Below are positions 10,950-22,400 of a DNA stretch of 64,000 nt, in pieces. The DNA comes from Sodiomyces alkalinus F11 (lineage: Eukaryota; Ascomycota; Sordariomycetes; Glomerellales; Plectosphaerellaceae), in NCBI RefSeq assembly GCF_003711515.1, contig NW_021167079.1:3317185-3381184 (forward strand), in the 5' to 3' direction. The notes beneath the pieces were generated by a model. The model was not told the DNA's origin. It did not search any database and saw nothing but the letters and a program-made list of their open reading frames with translations. Both the position numbers and the translations under genes were made by a program. How positions within the stretch are numbered: position 1 is the stretch's first letter; each line of letters opens with the position of its first letter.

Positions 10950-13900
10950 ATCAGAGACTTCGGTTTAAACTAAATACTCTTAATATTTCTATCGTAAAAT
11001 TATTAGTTACAGGAAAACGCCCTTATAAAAGGGATCTAAATTTGCCCTATTTAACCGTTTAATTTAAATCTATCTTAATTAGTTCCTCGATCCTGATTAG
11101 CCGGATTTACTTAATCGGATCTATATCTATCGGATCTACTACGCCCTTAGAAGCCCTTATCGTCGCTACCGCTTTAGCGTGTTCGATCTCTTCGTATAGT
11201 TAATTTAACTACTTAATATAATTCTTTTAATCCATTACTATAGTCTTTTAATCCCTACCTCCGGTAATACCTTTATTAAACTACCCGCAATTATATCCTT
11301 CGTGTTAACGTACATAACCTTAAAGAGGCCTTACTATATTAATTAGCGCGTTTACTAGTTAAAAATATCGATGTACCGTAGCCTTATTCGTAGGCGGTAT
11401 ACCTTCTTATTAACAAGGTTAATAGTCTACTAATTATCGTAGTATAGCTATAGTTATTATTAATCTAACCGAAGCTTTAGATTCTTTAATATCCGACTAA
11501 CGAATAATATCTCCTTAGCGGCCTCTATAAGAGCAAGTAGTTCCGACTCTATTAACGATATCGTAACTATTAGTTACTTACCCGCTTTCTAGTTAATAGT
11601 ACCACCGAAAAGCTTTATCGTATATTCTTATAAACTCTTATAGTCTGGATTATCCCTAAAGAACGCATCGTTTACGGTTAAGAAGAGTTTATCCCCGCTA
11701 AATTCCAGGTAATAGTGTCTTATATAGTATAGGAATAGTAGCACTTATTAAGCCCTCTTAAGGTGGTTAGAGGAGAGATTAACGTTATATTAGAAAAGCT
11801 TCGAATAGGTGAACGCGATATCAGGTCTTATCATAATAGCGGTATATAGGATAGAACCGATTATACCCTAATACTAACGGACCTCGGGAATCGACACGCG
11901 CGTGCTATCGCGTAGTATTAACGGTTCTATAGATAACCTTTAATGGTTTTCGGCAGAGGATATCTATATAGTATTTAACCGCGATCTTCTCTATATAGGA
12001 GAATTATAATAGCTATAACCTACGGGTGGCTCTATCCCTTAGAACCTTAATTCCTAGGAATTAAGGGATTTCTTCGCCTCTTAATAACCTATAGCTTCGC
12101 TTAAGGGCGGTCTTAAGATTATTAGTATTAGTCTTACGGTCTTTATAATATATAAGTCCGATATTATCGATATAGAAGAATAGGATTAAACCGTCACGGA
12201 TTATAATATAGGGGTTATTAGGGATAGCCGTGAATCCTATCTTTTATAGCGTGCTGCTAAATTCCTCTTACTATAATAGTAGCGATACCCTTAATCCGAA
12301 GAGGGCTTTTCATAGTAATAGGACCTTACCTAGTATCTTATAGTCTTACGGTATCTTTATTAATACCTTTTCTTTAAGGCTAGCGTTAACGAACGCGTTA
12401 ACGGCGTCGAACTACCTTATTTCTAGATTAAATTATACGGTAATCGCTATTAGTGTACGGAAGGACCGCGAGGCTACTATAGTGACGTAGTTATCTTTAG
12501 TCTCTAACCGTTTTTATTAATCCCCTCGCACTATAAGGCGTGCCTTACACTTAAGGAGGGTGCCCTCCGTATTACATTTATAGATATATACTTATCTATA
12601 ATCGAGGACTTATTACTTATTAGCCTAATTACCGCCTACCTCCTACTAATAGCCTATTTATCGGTGCCCTTTAAGGTATTCCCCCTCGGCCTAGAACCAC
12701 CGCTCCCGTAACGGGTAAAGGCGTATATCGCGGTAGTGGTTTAATATAGGCGGGAGATCCTCGCGGGTTATATACGACAGCGGCTAAGAGGTATAAGGGG
12801 AATCTATAGCACCGACGTCGCTATCGTTAATAGCTTACTTCCTCGTGCGCATAGGGGTATAAGTCCTTCTAGCGATAAAGAACGCCTTTTAGACGTTATC
12901 GTTCTACACCTTCTTAGTCTTATAGATACTTACGATAGTTCTCGTGATAGAGGAGCGCGCGGATAATAGGCGCGCGGCTAATAGGCGTACGGCTAATAGG
13001 TACCCCTTAAGGGTATCCGCGGCTGCCTATTAGTAGTTATCGTCTCCTTCTACCTTAACGCCCCGAACTACCGCTAATACTATAAGAAACGCGCGCGCAG
13101 GGTCTTCCGGGGATATTAAAGGCGTAGAAAACGGTTTAAACCTTATAGTAGTAAACCGTAGAGTATCCGTAGTAATAGCGGTATTCTCTCCCGTAGTAAT
13201 AGCGGTGTTATCGCCTTTACCCGTAATAATAGCGGTAGTATAGTCTTCTCCTATAATAATAGTAGTATCTATAGCAATAGCAGTGCCCGTAGTAATAATG
13301 GTAGCCTCTCTTATAATAATAATAACGGTCTCGCCTTTATCCGTAATATTAGTAGTAGTATCGCTTTTACCCGTAGTAATAGCGGTAGCGTCGCTTTTAC
13401 CCGTAATAATACCGGTAGCGTTAGAGTCTTCCGACTCAGGATCTAATACGTCTACGGCTATACCCCTTAATAATAGCCTATTCGCGGGTATAATATTATT
13501 AGATTAGGTGATATAGATAGATTATAGGCGTTCCCCGATTTCCTTGGCCGAAGCTATAGCTTATAGCGTTTTAATCCTGCCGTTAAGGGTCTTATCTTCA
13601 TTAAAGATCACGTCTCTTATAGTGATAATATCCGTTAGGTATAGTAGCTATACGCAAAAGCTATTCAAGGAATAGTATCTAATATAATATCCGATCTATG
13701 CCTTCGGTTCTAGCCTTTATAGGCGGTTCCTTTTAGCCTAGGTATCGCGTGTTTTTCTAAAGACTTTATAGCCGTATACTTGTAAATATATAAGCTTAGA
13801 GTAACGGCCGCGTAGGCCTTTATATAGCGTCTTCTAGTCGTTAATATATCGTGGCGTTCTGTTATATAGATATATAGTAGTCTTAAAGATTTTAGGCTTG

Positions 13901-16620
13901 ATAGACGTAGGCAGATTAGCCCTAATCCTTATAGCCCTCGCCCTCCATTTAATAATACCTTTAATCCATTCTACGACGCCATTTTAATCCTATAAATATA
14001 GTGTCGACGGCTAACCTTTTACCCCTTTAGTAGCGAGGAAAGTAATGATTTCTGGGTGCTGAAATATCTTAGAATCGTCCCGTGGGATACGTGGCTTAAC
14101 GTCGAATTAGGGTTTAAGCAGGGTAAAAACGTCTCCTAACGTATAAAGGATAGAGCCTTAGTCTCTTTTCTGTAGATAGTAATTCTATACATAATCTGTG
14201 TATACGTCTATAACGAATATAATTAACTTATATAGGCCGCCCGCTAATAACTCCGCCTCTTTAAGATCGTGAAAATTAATAGCTAGGGCCTCTCCAGGCT
14301 TTAACAGGTAAAGGGATAATATCCGCCGGATCTACGTAAGTATTTATAATTACCTATACGCGTTATAGTCGGCGGTACACGGTTCTTTTATCTTACCCCC
14401 TAAATAGCGTTAACGATTCTTATAAGGGTATCGGTACTATAATAGCCGAGGTGTTCGTGCTACCGCTACGCTATAGTCTTCTACGGTTACCGCAGTTATC
14501 GCGATCTTTTATACGGGTTATCGCGGGGGTGCTAAGCCGAGACCGTAAACGCGGTAGCCGCTATAGCTTCCGCGCGTTTAATTATATACTAGCCGTGGAT
14601 ATCTAGTAGCTTATAGATAGGCCGGTTATTAGTAGAGCTGATAATAGTATTATTTACGGTATCCTAGCGGTAGCCTTATAGGCGTAGCTAGTGTTCCGAG
14701 ACAATATTAGTAACGAACTCCTTATAATATACGACGTCACGGAGGCGTAATAGCCTTTTTATGCCTAATAGGGATTATATACGTAGCTTAATGTCTCCGT
14801 ATCCGAGGATAGAAGCCTTATAAGTACTTACCTAAAAGGATAAGGATAAAGTATTAGTGGGTAGTCTAATGGCCGTAAAACGGCCTTAATTATTAAAGAC
14901 GTAGATCGATAATCCTAAGTCTAGGATCGCGTAGTATAGTAGTGCTTTAGCTTAGTTAATAAAGAGGGACGCTCTCTATTATAATCTTAATGTGTTATCG
15001 TATAAAGGCGCGCTACCCCCCTTTCTTAGGAGAGGTAGACGCCTAGCTGTATACTCACGGTAACGGAAAGGTTTTTTAGAACTATACTTACGGGTAGCCT
15101 AGTAACCCCCTGATTTTATAGTTACGGTATAGTAGTTATAATAGGCGTAGTATTATAGAGTTAATCTTCCTAGACTTCCTTTATCTTATTAGCGGTAATA
15201 GCTTCTAAGGCTTCCCGCCTTTCCTGTATTGCGGTGTCTATACGGCTTTTAAAACTATAGTTATGTATCTTCTTTTCTATAACCTTTATAATATCTTCGC
15301 GGCTATATTAGGTATAAGGGTATATATCTGGCCTCATATACTAATAGGCGGAGGTGGTATAGATATTCTTATATATCATATAGAGCCTCTTTATTATAGG
15401 AGGGATAGCCTTTACGGACGTGTTACTATAAGGACGCTTCTTATTATCTTTATTATTAGTAGTATCCTTAGTATCGGGGAGGTTCTTAAGGGTATTAAAG
15501 GTGCCTCTCCCGACTCTAGGCTTTATAGCGGAGGATTATAGGCTCTTTATATTACTAAGAACCGCCCTTAAAGCCTTTACGAAATCGTTAATTATTAGTT
15601 TATTTTCCGTAATCTTATCGTAGTTATTTACTAGGTAGTTATTACTTTATTCCTGGGTAATAGGTCTAATAGCTTTTAACGCGTCTTCTATCTAATAGTT
15701 CGCGCTTTAATAGCTTTAAAACGCCTATATATTTATAATATATTATCGCAATTTTCTAGCTTAAAACCCAGCCGTCTATATCCTTAGGTATAGCCTTTAT
15801 AGGCGTGGTATATTATCGATATAGAACTAAGGCTTCTTTATAGAGGTTTATAGGGGTTAGTCCTGCGTGCGCGTATAGGAGAGTAATCTAAGCCTATAGG
15901 TTATTTACGGTATTATCCTATAGCTAGGCGAGGAGGCTATATAATATAGTATAGATAGTCCTTTTAATATAGGAGCGTACCTTATTAAATTCGTTCTATT
16001 ATACGTCATAGTCTGCTTTTTCCTCGCGGTATACGCGGCGATCTGATAGGTAGCGTGTACGCCCCTTTTCGGAGAGGTCGTTAATAAATGTGGGCGTCCT
16101 TGTCGGTGGTTCTTTTATTACGGCTATAGCCTTCCGGCGGCGGCCGTTTTCTTCCTACTAACGATTATAGCCGCCGTGGTAGCGGCCGTAGTAGCGGCGG
16201 CGTCCGTAGTATTAATAGCCTTATCGCCCTTTAGCGTGATAGTAGAAGACGTGATGGTCGTAGCCGTGGCCTCCTCCGCGTTTAGGTCCACGATAAGGGC
16301 TTTATACTTACGAATATTAGGTTATATAGGTATAGGGAGAAGGTAGGCGTTAGCCTCCTTATCGCTTAGCTTTAGATTAAGGTAGTTATCCTAGTAGAAG
16401 GTAGATTTACCGTGTACAGCGCGCTCCTATACTACCTAATCCCTCTAGTTAATAAGGGTAGTAGCGGCCGCCTTCTATTCGGCGCTAGATACGTTAGAAG
16501 ATATTGTTATTAGCTTATTATTTATCGGTTAGTTAATTAATAGGTAGGTTAATTAATCTTTTAATTACTCTGATTAGGTTAATAGTAGTTATTTAAGAGT
16601 GCCTATATAGACGTGATTGC
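10950..16620 (-). pseudogene. copia Gag-Pol pseudogene (Gag, protease, integrase, RT, RNase H)
   Basis: Order along the minus strand: Gag about 16.6-15.5 kb (an Arg/Gly/Tyr-rich patch near 16140-16210 in another frame), protease/integrase about 15.1-13.6 kb, a Thr-rich linker of alternating ACC/ACG-type triplets about 13.45-13.1 kb, RT about 12.8-12.0 kb and RNase H about 11.9-11.45 kb. The RT catalytic stretch near 12150-12180 reads FFYIDNIGLIYYKD, where YVDD is expected. All long frames are broken by TAA/TAG at former Gln codons. The plus-strand ORFs 13283-13507 and 15263-15541 are shadows. Confidence 0.8.
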
Positions 16621-16675
16621 TTTTATAGTGGAATAGGGGTAGCCTTATTAATATTTATCGTTTAGGCGTTATAAA

Positions 16676-16688
16676 CCGGGCTTATAAC
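16676..16688 (-). other. Primer-binding site of copia element 2 (half initiator tRNA-Met)
   Basis: GTTATAAGCCCGG on the minus strand, immediately internal to the 5' LTR. With one RIP change reversed it becomes GTTATGAGCCCGG, as seen unmutated at 20853. This is complementary to the anticodon stem-loop of initiator tRNA-Met. Confidence 0.75.
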
Positions 16689-16950
16689 TATCGTATATTA
16701 AATAGCACTTATATAATTGACTTAGTAAAGTAGAAATCTTATGTATATATATTATATTAAGTTATATCTATAAGAGTCTTTTATGCCCTTAATTTAGGTA
16801 GTGAAGACTCTGTTATGGGTATTATATCATTTGGATCCTATCCGGTCTTTTCCGGTATCCGCCCCTGTTATATCCGAAGCCCTTAGTTATAGCGTGGATT
16901 CTCACTGGATCTCTTATAGACCACGTCGTGGTCCGTGTGCCTATACGACA
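16689..16950 (-). repeat. 5' LTR of copia element 2
   Basis: 262 bp, TATCGTATATTAA...CTATACGACA on the plus strand. Its outer edge (about 16885-16950) retains CACGTCGTGGTCCGTG-type CpA/TpG steps that are mutated in the inner edge of the partner LTR (TATATCGTAGTCC). Confidence 0.9.
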
Positions 16951-16955
16951 GGTAC

Positions 16956-18088
16956 GGCAAATCACAGGGGCACTATAACAACTTAAGAAAAACCAAAAAA
17001 AATTAGTAGATACACACTATAAGAATTAGTAAACACACCCGTACGCTATAATACAGTTCCGTATAATTATATACGCTAATAGCAAAGGCGGTATATATAC
17101 CGGCAGAATAAACCAATGAATTATAAGGAATTCTTTTTACTACTATAACTATAACGCTATAGCCTAACCTAATCTTATTTTTACTCCTTAGATAACTATA
17201 GGCTAGTAAATAACCCCCTACCCACGGCTCCCCGTAGTCTAAATCTATAAATTCTAGTACTAGGGCGTAATGCTATAGCGTAAGAGGGCTCTTAGAACTA
17301 AGTTTTAGTATCGCTACTACGCCGTATAAGGAAAAGTATCGCAGAATAGTTCTAGATACAGGCTAACGTATACTATGATAGACGTATAATCGTGAATATC
17401 TTTATACATATAATAATATAAGTAAGTATCCCCTGGTATAAGATAGCGTCCGAGGAAGACTATAAATAGCCTTAGAGTATCGGCTTATAGGTTCTGCCGG
17501 CTACGTCCGAGACTTAGCCTAAAAATACGCTTAATTCTCCCCTCCTTAACACGTTTATTCTTAATCGTATATATCTATACACGCTTTTCTATAATAGTAT
17601 ACTGACTATTCGATATACAGAACTATAAATAAACTACGCTAATACTGTGTTATAGTACGTAAATAAAAATAAGCCCGATATATATCCCTATATCTATATA
17701 TATTACTATATACTAATAAATACATAGATTAAGCGCGGTATTATTATACGCTATAAGTACTAGAAAGGCGTAGTGGCTAAATATCCTAATTTTAATATAA
17801 AGCTGTTATAAGCCTTTTCGGGTGTATTTATATAGATATATAGCGACGAAAAATAAGGGAGCTATCCTTACGATAAATACGCTATAGGAAAAGGAATACT
17901 CGTATCCTATACTATACTTAAGAGTTTCGGTAAAGGCAAGTATATCGGACTATTAGTAAACCGCTACCACCGTATTTTATATAGCATAGATTCTATAGGT
18001 GTCTACTCGGATTATACTCTTCGCAATCCGACCCATTACGTAATCGAAAAGACTATAGTCTATTTGATAGGATCTAGTATATTAGCGT
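16956..18088. other. RIP-affected intergenic DNA, no gene seen
   Basis: The original continuation of the ATG9 upstream region (GGCAAATCACAGGGG...). The first 150 bases keep normal CpA; beyond that TpA rises steadily. I see no open frame or recognisable domain, even allowing for glutamine-to-stop changes. Confidence 0.5.
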
Positions 18089-18097
18089 GTGAATTCG

Positions 18098-18230
18098 GAG
18101 TGCCCGTCTTCCGCCCCCTCCTATTCCGTCTTCCGGGTCGACTTAAACTCTTTTTAGGTAAAATAATCCACTACTTCCCTACCACCCGAAATTAGGTGCG
18201 TTTTATAGATCTCTCGAAGTACCTAAACAT
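18098..18230 (+). repeat. MULE left terminal inverted repeat
   Basis: Matches 21616-21747 in inverse orientation at roughly 85 per cent by eye, from AGTGCCCGTC through GTCGACTTAAAC and GGTGCGTTTTATAG to GAAGTACCTAAACAT. Confidence 0.85.
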
Positions 18231-18271
18231 CCGAGAAATCAAAACACTAGGTATTACCACCACTTTTACTA

Positions 18272-20741
18272 TATTAGATAGAGGCTCCAGGATATCGGGG
18301 CGTGACTTCGAGACCTTTTCGGGTATAGATCGGGTATAGTCTTAGCAAGTACTAACGACTCTAAATAGCCCTAACTCGGCTATATAAATAGTTATAGATT
18401 CTTCCTATAAGGGAATCTTTCTCTTCTATAGAAGAATACGACTATAATTCCGGTACTGATATTCGTGTTCTGATAGTTATAAGCCCGGCGCTCTAAAAAA
18501 TAACCCCATTTCGGTAGATCTAACGGTATCACTATTTCGACGCTTATTAAGATTTAGGGTTATTTAACGGTAACGTCCGCCTACTCTATAGTTATAGTAT
18601 TATTCTGTTTATTATCTACCCTATACTATACCGTGCCGTGAAGCCTCCGAAGTCTATAATAGATATAAAGGAGCACCCTGCGTTAAAGATCCTTCGAAAG
18701 CCCGATAATTAGAAACTATAGATTAATAGCGTCCGAGTAATCACGACGTAATACGAAGTATAGTAGTATATTAACCCCGAAGTTCCGGACTAGGAACGCC
18801 TTAAATTAGTACGGCCTACCTTACCCGAAAAGGACTCTAATAACGAAGACTTTAACTTTTATCTATTCTAAATTAAAGAAAGCCAATACGATAAGGTATC
18901 TAATTCGATCGCGCGAGTTAATAACTACGTAATTAGTAGTATTAACCGTGACCTTTATTATTAGTTTAAATTCTACGTACACGTTAGCGAGAGGATTTAA
19001 GTCTTAAAGGAATAGATCGCACTATTTAATAAAGTGTAGAGGTACCTTATTAAGAAGAGGTAGGACGACTACCTATAAATAATAAAGAGGATACCCTATA
19101 AGTAATAGGTAAATGACTTCGTTAAGCTATACCGATTAGCGACTTAAATCTTTATACGGGATATTAAAGATCCGGAAAAGTAGCGCCGTGATTTCTTTTA
19201 AGTTATTCGGGGAATATTACCAGAATAGGGAGACCCTACCTTTATTCGGATCCACGACCTCGAAGAAAAGGACCGTTAGAGCCTAAAGCCTTAGCAAGAA
19301 AGTATAGTAGTTAGTTAAGGGTTTAAGAGCCTGAATGCCTATAATTAAAACCTATCTAAAGTAGCTTCTACACCGTGATATTTCTCGGAAAGGATAAAAA
19401 AGCGAAGATCCCGGGGGGCAGGGAGTCCCCTAGGGGGTGGGTCGATTTTATCTATAATTATATTAGGGCTAAAAGAAGCGATACCTATTATCGGCGTTAG
19501 TATATATACCCTAATATTAACGAGATATAAAGGAAGGATAGGTATAAACCGTTAAAGGAAGTAGTTAAACGCTATAAAAGGGTTATTAAAAGCTAGGAAT
19601 AGGAGCGTTAAACGAGCTTTAAAGCTAACCTAAAAAGAGAGGTAGAAAAGAAGAAGAAGACTATAAAGTAGTCTTCGTACTTCGCTACCGCTACTTAGCA
19701 AGATAGCGACGAAAACGACGTTTATTTTCACGGCACGCAGAACGATATCGCCTCGCATGCCGACTTTAGCTTCTTTAATACCCCTTATGTTTCTGCCGTT
19801 ATTCGTTAATCTGTTTATTAACCTGTTATGCCACGCGTTATAGAAGAAGTTAGCCCTTGCCCTAGGGGGGTAGGGAAAGGTACCTCTATTATTATTACGG
19901 GAGCCGTTGCTCCTACTGCTATTACTTTAATTAAGCGGTTTGAACCTGTTTTTAAAGAGGCTAGCCCTGGTCTTCGTTAAGATCTGGAGAGATGGTGGCC
20001 CTGCCTATAGCCTCTGTTATTATAGAAGAAAGAGAGTCTTATACTGCCGTTAAACGGATTAAAGCTATTATTGTTAAGGAAAAAGAAGAAGATACTGCTA
20101 TTATTATAGTGGAAAAAGAAGAAGATCCAACTGCTATTACTGCCGTGGAAGATCCCCTTAAGGCTCCTACCGTATCACGAGGCGGTAGAAAGACTAAAAA
20201 GGGTAAAAACGGGTTACCGTCTACGCCTATACCGCTGCCTGCCGCTGCTGCTATAGATCCTAACAAAGAGGAAGAACTAAGGTTATTAAAGGATTTACGG
20301 CTATTAGAATAGTTAAGAGGTGGATAGGGTTAATAGTTACGTGGCTACGGCTACTATAGCCTTGTTTATAGCTATTAACGGTTGTTTTTGTACTGTTTTT
20401 AAAGATAACGAGCTATTTAATAAGCCGTTGATTCTATATTTAATATCGAGCTATTTTAGACCCCGATTTAAGTGGTTATTTTGAGTGGTTTCAAGGGCTA
20501 GAACTATTGGATATAATCCCTTAGTTCTAGGGGTTTATGTTAGATAAAGGCTCCAGGATATCGGGGTGTGACTTCGGGACCTTTTCGGGTATAGTTCGGG
20601 TATAGTCTTAGTAAGTACTAACGACTCTAGATAGCCCTAACTCGGCTATATAAATAGTTATAGATACTTTCTATAGGGGAATCTTTCCCTTCTATAGAAG
20701 AATACGACCACGATTCCGGTACCGATATTCGTGTTCTAATA
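18272..20741 (+). mobile_element. Short Gag-only (LARD-like) LTR element, 2470 bp
   Basis: LTRs of 204 bp at 18272-18475 and 20538-20741 (TGTTAGATA...TTCTGATA-type ends) share long runs such as CTCCAGGATATCGGGG. The flanking duplication TACTA is perfect (18267-18271 and 20742-20746). The primer-binding site GTTATAAGCCCGG (18476-18488) is the same half initiator-tRNA type as in the copia element. The 2.06-kb interior has room for Gag only; no RT or integrase was found. It must have been mobilised in trans. Confidence 0.85.
18750..20312 (+). pseudogene. Gag-like pseudogene of the short LTR element
   Basis: Reading TAA/TAG as former Gln, 18760-19370 gives a helical, charged protein with stretches such as VNDFVKLYRLATQIFIRDIK and RIHDLEEKDR, typical of a retrotransposon capsid region. 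A second open stretch, 19992-20312 (106 codons), is rich in Glu, Lys and Ala/Pro and lacks a zinc knuckle. A frame change between the two parts near 19380-19980 is unresolved. Assignment to Gag rests on position between LTRs and general character, not on a diagnostic motif. Confidence 0.45.
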
Positions 20742-20761
20742 TACTACTACTAGAGTAATAT

Positions 20762-21122
20762 TATCGTATTAAATATAAGCACTTAAATAAGCTCTATGTA
20801 TAAGATATAGGAATTCCCTTTTGGCGTAGTAGTATATTTTTGAGATGCGACAGTTATGAGCCCGGTAGCCGTTTCAGCGTAAAGTGGTTACTAAGCATAC
20901 CCCTTAAAAATAACCTTAATTCGAAACGTGGAAAACCCATAAGAAAATAAAGACAGACAGTCAGAGCTATTAGTGCTTATTAATGACTTATCCAGCATAC
21001 TATGCAGTACTGCCTGCTAATCTAGGGAGTGTGTCGTATTGAATATAAGCACTTAAATAAGCCCTATATATAAGATATAGAAATTTCCTTTTAGCGTAGT
21101 GGTACATTTTTGAGATACGACA
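20762..21122 (+). mobile_element. TRIM: terminal-repeat retrotransposon in miniature, 361 bp
   Basis: Two 91-bp LTRs (20762-20852 and 21032-21122) bound a 179-bp interior with no coding capacity. LTR ends are TGTCGTATT...ATACGACA in the right copy, RIP-altered in the left. The primer-binding site GTTATGAGCCCGG lies directly after the left LTR (20853-20865), and a purine-rich CTAGGGAGTG precedes the right LTR. The 5-bp duplication AATAT is perfect (20757-20761 and 21123-21127). It landed 20 bp from the right end of the Gag-only element. LTR termini and primer site agree with copia element 2, the likely source of enzymes. Confidence 0.88.
20853..20865 (+). other. Primer-binding site of the TRIM
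   Basis: GTTATGAGCCCGG, unmutated, complementary to the anticodon stem-loop region of initiator tRNA-Met. Confidence 0.75.
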
Positions 21123-21615
21123 AATATCGCGATTCTGCTCGGCGCGTAATTATCTCGTAGGTCGTCTTCTAAAGCACGAATACTAGGCTTAAATAGCCGT
21201 AGTTTAAATATATACTAAGATAGGTAAAAGGAAAGAAAAGGTAGGTGGAAAAGGGTAAGTGGAAAGGGGAGGAAAAGAGGGAAAAGGAAAAGGGCGGCAC
21301 GTGTGGAGGGGCGCATGTTAGGATTAAAATAAATAAATACGATTAGTAGACCTACTATTCCTTAGTTATACGACGAATAATATTAATGTATATAACCATC
21401 CGGTATTTTTCCGATTATGTAATCCGCTCCAGCGTTTTTCTGACTATCCGTATCCGGATTTCTACGTGTTTACCTAACCACCAATTTTTTTCCCTTTATA
21501 ATAACGTAATAATAACACTATAATAATATAATAGCGTGGCCCTAAAGCGTTAGGGCTAGGGGTCCTTCTTCGCAGAGTCCTTCTTTGAAGAGTATTCGCA
21601 CGCGTTCTCTTTTTT

Positions 21616-21747
21616 ATGTTTAGGTACTTCGAGAGACCTATAAAACGCACCTATTTTCGGGTAGTAGGGAAGTAGTAGATTATTTAACCTTAAAGTAGTT
21701 TAAGTCGACCCGGAAGATAGAACAGGGGGGGCGGAAGACGGGCACTC
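21616..21747 (-). repeat. MULE right terminal inverted repeat
   Basis: Inverse copy of 18098-18230, ending GGGCACTC immediately before the 9-bp target duplication GTGAATTCG. Confidence 0.85.
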
Positions 21748-21756
21748 GTGAATTCG

Positions 21757-22382
21757 CCCTATATCCTAATCGCTTATTAGATTAGCCTACTAATCTGTAC
21801 CTTTCCTCTTATTTTATATAGGCGGGTATAAAGATAGATTACGATCGTGGACCTAATATTATAAAGGTATCTTTAGGTAAAGCTATTACTATCTTACCGA
21901 TAAATAGTCTACTAATTATAGTACTCGTAACTTTACTACTTTCTTTATAATCTGTATTTTAAACCTATAATCAGATTCTATAGAAGTAGCCCTTTACAAT
22001 ATAACTACTATTAACGCCCGACTACCTTATAATACCCCTAAGACTAGCCCGCCTATATCAGGCTACTAGAAGGCATAGAGCAGATACTGATTTTTAATTA
22101 TAGCAATAGCTATAATAGTAGTAGGATAAACTTTTATTTATATAGGTTAATATACTGAAATCTATTTATAGTTTGTATATGTTTGGATATACTTCTATCC
22201 AGCAAGGCCGCTCTGTTATCCCTAGCCAGTCATATTAGTTTGTATACGCGCTAATATACTAGATCCTGGTAGAGGTGTATTAATGAGTTCCAGAAGAGAT
22301 TAATGGAACTCACGCTTCGCCTATGATCACGTGGTGACTCCGAACTCGTGAGCACAATCATGCCCTCTGTGGTCAGGATCCA
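21757..22382. other. Intergenic DNA upstream of the AAA ATPase gene
   Basis: RIP-type composition until about 22260, then normal composition. In the frame of the downstream gene the nearest upstream stop is TGA at 22335. No other gene was recognised. Confidence 0.5.
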
Positions 22383-22400
22383 ATGTCTCGCATCAGGAGC

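Larger units (their letters stand above)
10646..16950 (-). mobile_element. Complete Ty1/copia LTR retrotransposon 2 (6305 bp)
   Basis: Both LTRs are 262 bp (10646-10907 and 16689-16950). The element is flanked by a perfect 5-bp target duplication, GGTAC, at 10641-10645 and 16951-16955. LTR ends are TGTCG...CGACA with RIP variants. The primer-binding site directly inside the 5' LTR reads GTTATAAGCCCGG on the minus strand, a RIP form complementary to the anticodon region of initiator tRNA-Met, the half-tRNA primer known from copia. Gag-Pol lies on the minus strand between the LTRs and is full of CpA-derived stops. It inserted 235 bp upstream of ATG9. Confidence 0.92.
18098..21747. mobile_element. 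Non-autonomous Mutator-like element (MULE) carrying two nested LTR elements
   Basis: Terminal inverted repeats of about 133 bp (18098-18230 and 21616-21747) begin GAGTGCCCGTCTTCCGCC on the left and end with its complement on the right. They are flanked by a perfect 9-bp duplication, GTGAATTCG (18089-18097 and 21748-21756). Long TIRs with 9-bp duplications are the Mutator superfamily signature. Removing the nested LTR element (18272-20741) and TRIM (20762-21122), each with its own duplication, leaves about 0.8 kb without a transposase, so it depended on an autonomous partner. A degraded MULE transposase exists at 57.7-59.0 kb, but kinship is not shown. Confidence 0.85.

Noticed and set aside
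16676..20865. GTTATGAGCCCGG sites as pieces of tRNA genes
   Set aside because: Each lies directly inside an LTR, has no cloverleaf context, and is explained as a primer-binding site.
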